From assembly GCA_017590115.1 (NCBI GenBank), contig JAGGNK010003335.1, positions 14,776,779-14,840,778 on the forward strand: a stretch of DNA of 64,000 nucleotides, in the 5' to 3' direction. Positions 55,263 through 64,000 of the stretch are shown here, one piece after another (the first letter of the stretch is position 1; every line of letters starts with the position of its first letter). The notes beneath the pieces are model-generated. The model made no database searches. It saw nothing but the letters and a program-made list of their open reading frames with translations, and was not told the DNA's origin. The position numbers and the translations under genes were made by a program. This stretch comes from Montifringilla adamsi. Its lineage: Eukaryota; Chordata; Aves; Passeriformes; Passeridae.

Positions 55263-56383
55263 CGCCACTTACATATAAACACAAATAGATAAAAACATGT
55301 ATTCATACATAAACATCTAAACACAGAGAGCCCAGGAGGCTGCTCAGGCTCAGCTTATCCAGCTCTGGCTGCTTTGAACCTTTCTGACCTTGGCACCCAG
55401 GGAGTTCCCGTGGGCAGGACGTGGCAGTGCCCGCCGCTCCTTTGCCACAGCTGCTGCCGTGCCCAGCTCCCAGCCAAGGTGGGGCCTGCAGCCTGCATCT
55501 GCTGCTCAGCATCACTTTCCTCTTTCCTCTGACCATGGTGTGGTTTCCACAGCTTTTGTAGCTGCCCCACTTCCCTGGAAGCCAAGCCAAGGCAACTTGG
55601 GAAGGAAAGGGCTGCGAGCCGTGTCTGTCACCAGCAGAGGTGGCTCTGAAGGAAAGGTGGCAAAGTCCCATCTATGAACATCCCCTCAGAGCTGTCCCAG
55701 CTGCTCCCTGTGCTGTGCTGGGCACTCTCTGGCTTTCATTTTATTTCCCAAGTGCTTGACAACAGACACAGACCTTTCTCTCCTCATTTTGGCACGAGCA
55801 GGATGAGGCTGTGCCAGTGGGACTGGCTGGACAAGGATGGATGGAGCTGGAGGATCCCGGGCCTGGGAGGATCCCAGCTCTCCCTGTGTGCCCCTGCTGG
55901 GTGTTTCTTTGCCTCAGAAGGTTTTTGCTGCCTCGCTGGGTGAGGGAGGGCAGGGAGGGCAGCTCACTCAGGAATGTCAGCTCCGCTCATTGCAGCGCTG
56001 GATTTTCTGATCTGAACCCATGAGGAAAACAGAACTGGGGCTGCTGTGTCTGAGGACTGCTCCAGGAGATACCTCACTGCCCAAAACCTCCAAGAATTCC
56101 CCATTTTGTCTTTGTCAGCCCAGCTACTTGTGCAAACACTGTCAAGCCAGGGCTGGGCGCACAAAGCAAGGTCGGTTCTGAGCCGCTCTCCTGGAACAGA
56201 AGCACCCGGAGCCGGCACAAAGGAATCTCTGTCTCTGCCCTGCACTGGCATCCTGGCAATTAACGCGGAGAATTGCAGCGTGCCTTGTCCTGGGCGCTGA
56301 GTGCGGGGCCGTGCGGGGCTGTGGGGACTGAGCAGAGCCGTGCAGGGCCGTGCCGGGCCGTGCGGGGCTGAGCGGGGCTGAGC

Positions 56384-56428
56384 AATGAATGAATGAATGA
56401 ATGAATGAATGAAGGAAGGAAGGAAGGA
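56384..56428. repeat. (AATG)7 followed by (GAAG)4 microsatellite
   Basis: Pure AATG units pass into GAAG units. A CpG-containing 10-bp-like repeat ('gggccgtgcg') precedes it at about 56290-56380. Confidence 0.93.
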
Positions 56429-58071
56429 ATGGGAAGCTCACCTGCTTCCAGGAAAAGGGAGGGAAATCTTCTGGGCTTCTACACTGAGCTGGGTTTCAGA
56501 AATGTAGGTCTGAAAACCAGAAAAATTCGGAGTCACCTAGGCAGAGCATCATGGAAGCGCCTGAGCTGGAAGGGAGCTCCTGGCCCTGCACGGGACATTC
56601 CCACCAAACACACCATGGATCAAAGGTGGGCGACCTGGCAGGGGCACCGAGCCGGTGCCACCCCCATGGCACAGCTCAGTGCCACCCTGCTGGGGACACG
56701 GGAGTGCCAGGGGAAGGCCAGCCCTGCCCTGCCAGGCTCCTGCTCCTGCCATCAGAGCTGAGCACAGCGCCCTGGGAAGGGCTGCTGAGGCAGATAATCT
56801 GCAGGCACAGGCTGTGACAGCCTGCTGAGTATGTCACAGCGCTGTCACCACCATTATCAGCACGGTAATTGGGTGCCCAGGCTGGGCTGATGTGTGTGCA
56901 GGGGAAGGACTCCTGAGTAATGAAGAAATAGTCTGCATCTGTGTTTTGGGGTTGTTATTTTCACTTTTTAATTTAATTTTTTACTATGTAAAGTCCCTGG
57001 CAAACCTCCCTGCAGCCGATAAAGGCACGAGGAGTGAGGGAATCAAAGGTACAAAAAGGAAGGCAATGAGAAAAAGTGATGCTTAAAGGGTATTGTAGAA
57101 ACTGCAGTTCACCCAAGTCCAACCCACTAGGAAACAAATATTTAATTGTACAGTAAATAACATATTTTTATGGTTCCAACCCAAATCTCAGAAGCCACGT
57201 GAATATAAACAGGCATGAGATCAGCTCAGCCCTTTCTGCCATGGGATGGGGACAGCAAAGGGCCAAGCACAGGAGGAAAATGGACAGGGCCAGACCTGTT
57301 AACTGGAAATTGTGACGGGGCTTGGGGACAGCTTTGTAGGGAAAGGAAGCACTGCTGTCCGAGAGGCAGGACTGGAGAGGGGACTGCTGGGAGGGGATGG
57401 GCATTTCCACGCTGACCCTGGCGAGCTGACCCTCAGCTGGGCACAGGCAGAGTGGGCAGCGGTGCCCGTGGGACCCCGGGACCCCCTGGAGGTGCTGCAG
57501 TGCCCCGGGACCTGCCCTGGCAGCAGGTATGGGACGGGGAGCTCTGCAGGCACGGGGTGTTTTTGACAGCAGATGGAATTGCTCCCCATCACCAGGATCT
57601 TATCAGCACCTTCCAAGGGCAGCTGTGGCAGCCAAGGCGGGCAGTGCCCGGCCGGCTCTGCCCAGCCAGGTGGGTGCAAGGGCAGGGCTGGCTCTGTGCC
57701 CGCCCCGGGGCTGCCCCAGCCCGCCGGGACACTCACACCGCACCCTGGAGCAGATCGAGTATGTCCCTGGAAAATAATGGAGAAAAATAATAATAATTTT
57801 GTTCTGCTGCTCCCACTGCTGCTGCCTCACGTGCAGCTCTTGTCCCCTAATCCCTGGCCCGGCCAGGCCACCGTGGGGGACAGGCAGAACCCGGCCCGGG
57901 GCTGTGCTGCAGGGGCAGGGGGAAGGTGCCAGGGCCTGGCTGTGCCTCCACTGCAGCACGGCTGGAGTGGCACTGCCCGTCCTCAGCGCCCTCGGGAGCT
58001 CTGCGCCACCGGGGATGTCACCCAGCTGAGCGCTGCCACCTTCACACCCTTCACAGCCAGTCTGAGAGCGC

Positions 58072-58845
58072 CTGCTCTTTACTGGGCTCTGTCCCTCCCC
58101 CATCCCTTTACTGGGGCTGTGTCCCACCCACACCTTTACTGGGCTGTGTCCCCCCCTTTACCGGGCTGTGTCCCACCCGTTACTGGGCTGTGTGCCCCCG
58201 TTACTGGGCTGTGTCCCACCCTTTACGGGGCTGTGTCCCCCTCGTTACTGGGCTGTGTCCCCCCGTTACGGGGCTGTGTCCCACTCACACCTTTATTGGG
58301 CTGTGTCCCCGTCCCTTTACTGGGCTGTGTCCCCCCTCCCTTTAATGGGCTGTGTCCCCCATCCCTTTATTGGGCTGTGTCCCCGTCCCTTTACTGGGCC
58401 GTGTCCCCCTGTTACTGGGCTGTGTCCCCCATCCTTTTACTGGGCTGTGTCCCCCATCCCGTTACTGGGCTGTGTCCCCCATCCCTTTATTGGGCTGTGT
58501 CCCACCCTTTACTGGGCTGTGTCCCTTCCTTTTATTGGGCTGTGTCCCCCATCCCTTTACTGGGCTGTGTCCCCCATCCCTTTACTGGGCTGTGTCCCCC
58601 ATCCTTTTACTGGGCTGTGTCCCCCATCCCTTTAATGGGCTGTGTCCCCCATCCCTTTATTGGGCTGTGTCCCACCCTTTACTGGGCTGTGTCCCTTCCT
58701 TTTATTGGGCTGTGTCCCCCATCCCGTTACTGGGCTGTGTCCCACTCACACCTTTACTGGGCTGTGTCCCCCATCTCTTTATTGGGCTGTGTCCCCCCGT
58801 TACTGGGCTGTGTCCCCCACCCCGTTACTGGGCCGTGTCCCTCCC
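58072..58845. repeat. 25-bp minisatellite, about 30 copies
   Basis: The unit 'tttactgggctgtgtccccc' plus 'atccc' varies from 20 to 30 bp. It is C/T-rich on the plus strand. The absence of stop codons in the unit produces several overlapping false reading frames, the longest 451 codons. Confidence 0.95.
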
Positions 58846-59261
58846 CACGCTGCTCCTGGGGATGCCGAGCTCCGGTCTCGGATGCTCTCGGCTGGAAGGA
58901 GCCGCATCCCCGGACAAAAGCTCCTTGAACTCACAGCCAGAGCCGCGCTGCCCGTCCTGTGCCAGGCAGGCTGGCACAGCTCCCGGCGCTTGTTTTTCTT
59001 CTTCTAATCATTAACTTTAAAAATGCAAATCCATTTTCTCGTTTTTCTTCCCTTTTCTTGTAAGTCAGCCGGGCTGCCGTTCCTGCCCTCGCTGCTGCTC
59101 CAGGCCGGCGGGCTCAGCCCTCGGGGACAGCCCAGCCCCTGGGGACAGCCAGGGCCCCCTCGGGCTCTGCCACCGCTCCCGGCTCTGTGACAGCTCAGAG
59201 CAGGGGACACGGCACCTGCGGAGCCCGGGACAGGCTGAGGCACACGGGCACAGGGGATGGT

Positions 59262-59825
59262 GACACCACGGGGCTGCAGCGACACTGAGGGTGCAGTGTC
59301 ACCGGGGGTGCAGTGACACTGGGGGGGTGCAGCGACACTGAGGGTGCAGTGTCACCGGGGGGTGCAGTGACACTGAGGGTGCAGTGACACTGGGGGTGCA
59401 GTGACACAGGGGGTGCAGTGACACCGGGGGTGCAGTGACACTGGGGGGGTGCAGTGACACTGGGGGTGCAGTGACACCGGGGGTACAGTGACACCACTGG
59501 GGTGCAGTGACACTGCGGGGGTGCAGTGACACTGGGGGGGTGCAGTGACACTGGGGGTGCAGTGACACCGGGGGTACAGTGACACTGGGGGGTGCAGTGA
59601 CACCGGGGGGGCAGTGACACTGAGGTGTGCAGTGACACTGGGGGTACAGTGACACCACTGGGGTGCAGTGACACTGCGGGGGTGCAGTGACACTGGGGGT
59701 ACAGTGACACCACGGGGGTACAGTGACACAGGGGGTGCAGTGACACTGCGGGGGTGCAGTGACACTGGGGGTACAGTGACACCACGGGGGTACAGTGACA
59801 CTGGGGTTGTGCAGTGACACTGGGG
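59262..59825. repeat. About 18-bp G-rich minisatellite, about 30 copies
   Basis: The unit 'ggggtgcagtgacactg' has variants 'accg', 'acca' and 'ggtaca'. It is G-rich on the plus strand, with frequent GGGGG runs. Confidence 0.95.
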
Positions 59826-60544
59826 GGCTGCAGGGTCAGGCAGGGGGAGCCGGGGCTGGCTCCATGAGCCCCAGCCCCAGGAACAAACCCTTTGTCTGGG
59901 CTTCCGGGCACGGCTGGGATAGTTAGCGGGGATTTCCACAGGAATTTCCAGAAGCTGTTTGAAGATATTTTTATGCAGGAAAGGCAGTGGCCTTGCCTAA
60001 TGGTGAGAATTGAAACGATTTGCGCTGAAGCTGACAGGAGGGAGTTGCTGTCAAGTGGCCCGTGATGGGGAGGGGAAAATCTCCATCCAGATTCCAGGAG
60101 CAGAGGCAGAAAAAGAGGGAACACTGAGGGCTGGGAGCGCTGGGCAGCACCGGGAGGAAATTGCTGTTTCCACAGGGAGAGGCAGCGCTCCCGGCCCGCG
60201 CGGTCGCGGCGGGGCTAACGCACAGCAGACAGCTCTGGAGCCCCTCCAGAAAGGAAACTACAGTTTGCTTTGGGAGCTCCTGCTTCTGATTCCTGGAAAC
60301 ACAGCTTCAGCTCAATTTCACAGCGGTTTGTGACGTTTTTTCCAGTGGTTATACAAATTTTGGGAAAACATTCCTCTCCTCGGAATTGTCTTGTGATAAT
60401 ATGACCCCGCTTAAGTGGTTGGAGGTTTCATATGGCTTCACACCCCTGCAGAGGGGCCTGTGAGGAGCAGCCCCCTCTGCCCGGCATGGATCCTGCCTCC
60501 CCAGGCACAGGAATCCTTAGGGATGGGCTGTCCTTGAAACTTTT

Positions 60545-60705
60545 CATGGTGCAGGTGCTGAGGCCCTGGCACAGGGTGCCCAGAGCAGCTGGGGCTGCCC
60601 CTGCATCCCTGGCAGTGCCAAGGCCAGGCTGGACACTGGGGCTGGAGCACCTGGGGCAGTGGGAGGTGTCCCTGCCATGGCAGGGGTGGAATGAGATCTT
60701 CCTGG
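60545..60705 (+). mobile_element. CR1: CR1 LINE fragment
   Basis: Contains 'gaggccctggcacagggtgc', 'agagcagctggggctgccc', 'gtgccaaggccaggctgg' and 'gaggtgtccctgccatgg'. Confidence 0.85.
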
Positions 60706-60917
60706 ATGCCTTTTGTGTCTCTGGGCTCCCAGGTGCTCTGGGAAGGGCTCCCTCTGCACAGGTGCTGCCCTGGACCCCAGCAGCTGCAGGGTGTCAGTGC
60801 TGGTGGGGTCCAGCTGCAGTGGGCTATAAATGCTGCTGCTCTGGCCACCCCCAGCTCCTGGGGGAGCTTTGCACAGCTCCTGCCTGGGGCAGCTGTGCTG
60901 GTCACCCAGCCTGGGAG

Positions 60918-61020
60918 CACTGGGAGCTGCTGGGATCCTCCCTGGAGGCACTGGGAGCTGCTGGGATCCTCCCTGGAGGCACTGGGAGCTGCTGGGATCC
61001 TCCCTGGAGGCACTGGGACT
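60918..61020. repeat. 31-bp tandem repeat, 3.3 copies
   Basis: 'cactgggagctgctgggatc' plus 'ctccctggagg' starts at 60918, 60949, 60980 and 61011 with almost no divergence. Confidence 0.93.
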
Positions 61021-64000
61021 TGCCCTCCAGCTCCTGTGAGGCCGAAGGCTCTGGGATGGGACATGTGGGTGTCTAATGCAGGGGGTGGCCAAAGCTTTGC
61101 TGCCTTGGGGTTGGGCTTTGTGCCCCTCTGGGTGCTGCCTGCTGCTGTTCCACCTCCAAGGGGCTCAGGTGAGTTTTTGTGGGGCAGGATGAGGCACCCC
61201 TAGCCCCCCCAGCTCCCTGGGGTGCTGCTGCTCTGCCTGGTGCTCCCTCTGCTCCCCACGCCCCTGTGTCACACCTGTGGGACTGTTTACCCACGGAGAA
61301 CGTGGAGAGGGGCTGATCTTTTATGTTTGGAGAGGAAATGAGTGGCAGCTGCCTGGCTGGGCCTTTGGGGGGATTCTGTATTTCTCCCAATAGGAACAGG
61401 CAGACTGTTCAGCCTTTCCTGACAATGAGACTTTGTCATCTTTGTAATTAACCCTGTTATTTAAATACTTCTTCCACGGATATCACTGACAATTTCATAG
61501 TCCTTGGTTCCTTTACTTTTCCATTTCAGCTTCCTGCACTGCAGTGACTCCCAGGGGTGTGACTAATTTCACTTTTCCATTTAATTGAGAGCTTGTTTCT
61601 GACTTTGTGTTTAACTGTAGCTTGGCCAGCTGCTCGATGCCTTGCCACTGCCCAAAATGCACCTGTCAGGTCTTTCCTTTTGTTCCCAGGGAATTTAGGG
61701 AATATCTATGACCAGCTCTTCAAAACCACTTCCATCACAGTGAGGTGGTGTGGGTTTTCTGTATTGCTGTGTGCCCACCTCCCCTCTTAAGGAATTCACC
61801 CAAAAAATCCTGAGCTTGAAACTCGTTGTACTTATCTATCACTTCTATTTCTCTGTCCCTTCCCTGAGGGCCTGTGGTGATGTTTCCTTTGCCACTTCTC
61901 TGGCAGCTACAGGAGTGGGTTCCCTTCTTCCCCCCCTTGCTAAATATCCACCACCCTGCTCTGCAGAATGCTTGTGCCAGTGATGCCTGGATGGAAAAGG
62001 ACCTAGTGAAGCTTGAGAACAGTGAAAGCTCAGGGATGAAGGGAACGATGCTGCTGGACTCTCAGGATGAGCTGTAACCTGGACCACAAGCAGGGGGACA
62101 GTGATCTTCAGCAGCACTGACCCTGTGTTGGCCTGGAGGGTGAGTGAATATACAGATACACACGTGAAAACAGTGGAGTCGTGGCTGCCCCATCCCTGGA
62201 AGCGTTCAAGGCCAGGCTGGACAGGGCTTGGAGCAGCCTGCTCCTGTGGAAGTTGTCCCTGCCGTGGTTGGAACTGGATGGTTTGGGAGGTCCCTTCCAA
62301 CCCACGCTGTTCTACGAAGCTCCTTTGTGTGTTCTTCCTGCATCATGTTCAATGTGCCAAATGCCTCCAGACATGCCAGCTCCCTGACCCAGTGACGTCC
62401 CACCCTCCTCTTCATCCCATCTCCAGGAGCTGTGACCTTGCAGCCGCTGCCTTCCTGGTGTGAAACGCAGCCTGTGGCCGTCCCCAGTGGTGATAATGCA
62501 GAGCTTTGTTCTGTGCCACATGTGTGCACAGCCCTGGTAACATTTACAGTGGGAATGCTGCTCCCAGGGGACACAGAGAAGGGTCATTGTGGCTCAGTCA
62601 AACGGGGATCTGTGCTGCTGGGGAAACTGAGCCTCTGCCATCCCCCACTGAGGCACTGCCCTTTAAAATAATCATTCTGATTTGTAAGTTATTTGTAAGT
62701 TATTCTATGTCCCATTCCTGGCCAGAACGGGGTGAGCACAGACCCCAGCAGGGCAATTCTAAAAGCTGCTTCAACACAAGGCTCTCAGGGTGCCTTTGAT
62801 ATTTGGTCATCAATACCACCCCTGAATTAGGGGACACAAAGCAGACACTGAGAGTGGCAGCCAGGCTCCAGCACCCTGAGCATCATCCTGGAAACAAAAG
62901 TCAAACTTGACGTCAGGCTGGGAAAAGCCAGAGGGGTTTGTGAGTATCCCTGTGCTCTGAGGAGGATCCTGGCTCGGGGTTCTGCCAGCAGGCAGGGCTG
63001 GGGTCACACGTTGGGACAGGACAAGGGAGGTTTGCAGCTGGACAGGTGTTGGAGCAGAGTTTAAATCTTAATGTGGTAGTAAAAATGTAAGTAAGCTGCC
63101 CCTGAAATTGGGGAAAGGGCAGACAAGCAGCACTCTGGGGAATTGTGCCAAAAATGGACAGAGTTGGGCAAAGTGCCACCCGTGCAGTGTGACAGGAGCA
63201 GGGCAGCAAAGCTGAGGGCAGCTCGAGGGTCGGGGGTGCACACGGCTGCCCAGGGTCTCAGCTGAAGAGTTTCCTTCTATTTTTAACAAGGAATCAAAGC
63301 AAACAAGCCTTCCCCCCTGGCTGAAAGCACAGGCAGCAAAGCCTCTGTCGAGCCTGAGCTGTCCCTGTGCTCCTGCACGGGCGCTGGGTCCTGCTCTATC
63401 TGCTCTGACACCTGCCAGGGAGATGAGAGGGACCGTGCCTCTCCTGGAGACAGCTCCCCTCTCTGCACGGCCCGGGGGCTTTGTCCTGTGGGCTCCAGCT
63501 CTCCCACAGGCACGTGCCAGGCCTGGCAGAGGACCTGGGCATGTCCAGGCGGGCGAGTGTGGCAGGGCACGAGCAGGAGGTGAAGCCAATTAGCTGAAAC
63601 CGATGAGAGGCTCAGCTGTGGTTACAGCCACGTGCAGGGGAGAGCAACTCGTGTCCCGAGGCATGAACACGGGCTCAGGGACCTGGAAGGAGCTGGATGT
63701 GGAGATCCCTGTGGCACCACAGGCTGACTAACAGGAGATGGCATCGATATTTCCGTTCCATGGGAAACCAGTTCCGAAACCAGTTCCAATCCTGTGGTGT
63801 CTGGGGAGACTTGGCAGCACAAGTGGTAATGATGGGTACTGCAAAAAATCACAGGAGGTGATTAAAGAGGGGGAGCTGGGAGCTGAAGAGGGGTTGGGAG
63901 CAGAGACCCCAGCCCAGTTTGCTTTTCATTTTGGGGGGAGCTGTCCCCCTGCAGAGGCTCAGCTGTGTCACTGCTGTTCCCGTCTCCTGTCTCGTCTCGC
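61021..64000. other. Non-coding, no gene seen
   Basis: One CR1 end (62165-62320). Otherwise unique sequence with short chance frames only. Confidence 0.6.
62165..62320 (+). mobile_element. CR1: CR1 LINE 3'-end fragment
   Basis: Contains 'gtggctgccccatccctgg', 'gcgttcaaggccaggctgg', 'gttggaactggatggtttgg' and 'ggtcccttccaacccac'. Confidence 0.87.

Noticed and set aside
57573..58928. 451-codon plus-strand frame with a repeated 'YWAVSP' pattern
   Set aside because: It is the 25-bp minisatellite read in frame. All three frames are open for long stretches because the unit has no stop, and the unit lengths vary freely.
59195..60124. 309-codon minus-strand frame with 'CHCTP' repeats resembling a Cys/His metal-binding protein
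   Set aside because: The pattern comes from the 18-bp minisatellite read backward. Two frames give the same look and there is no non-repeat domain.

Overview
This window is vertebrate nuclear DNA, almost certainly from a bird. The signs are a multi-exon gene with GT-AG introns, many short 5'-truncated CR1-type LINE fragments, CpG islands, and abundant GC-rich minisatellites, with no Alu or L1. I recognise one protein-coding gene: FGF1 (acidic fibroblast growth factor), on the minus strand. All three coding exons are present (36750-36582, 33132-33029 and 32354-32160). They join in phase into a complete 155-residue reading frame, the same length as mammalian FGF1.

Layout. Positions 1-30 kb are non-coding DNA beyond the 3' side of FGF1. 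They hold CR1 fragments, several short-period minisatellites, AT-rich blocks that look like conserved non-coding DNA, and a CpG-rich compound minisatellite at 29.15-29.83 kb. In vertebrates SPRY4 usually lies on this side, but no part of it is visible here. From 30.7 to 36.8 kb are FGF1's predicted 3'UTR, its coding exons and two introns (674 bp and 3449 bp). From 36.8 to about 53 kb is what I infer to be the long 5' non-coding intron. Two CpG islands, at about 49.6-50.4 kb and 52.5-53.5 kb, each contain a good minus-strand splice donor (49944 and 52653) and are my candidates for alternative untranslated first exons and promoters of FGF1. Mammalian FGF1 uses several tissue-specific leader exons spliced onto the same first coding exon, so this layout fits. 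From 48 to 61 kb is a dense field of GC-rich minisatellites, including two long arrays (25-bp unit at 58.07-58.85 kb, about 18-bp unit at 59.26-59.83 kb). From 61 to 64 kb is non-coding DNA with one CR1 fragment.

Most long open frames in the window are by-products of stop-poor GC-rich sequence or of tandem repeats. The exception worth a check is an unexplained 391-codon minus-strand frame at 21171-22346. I found no RNA gene, CRISPR array, intact transposon, viral gene or new multi-gene system. The best leads are the candidate FGF1 promoters, changes in the FGF1 heparin-binding loop, repeat structures inside the predicted FGF1 3'UTR, a 52-bp inverted duplication at 45.2/46.1 kb, and an array of E-box motifs at 53.9-54.3 kb.
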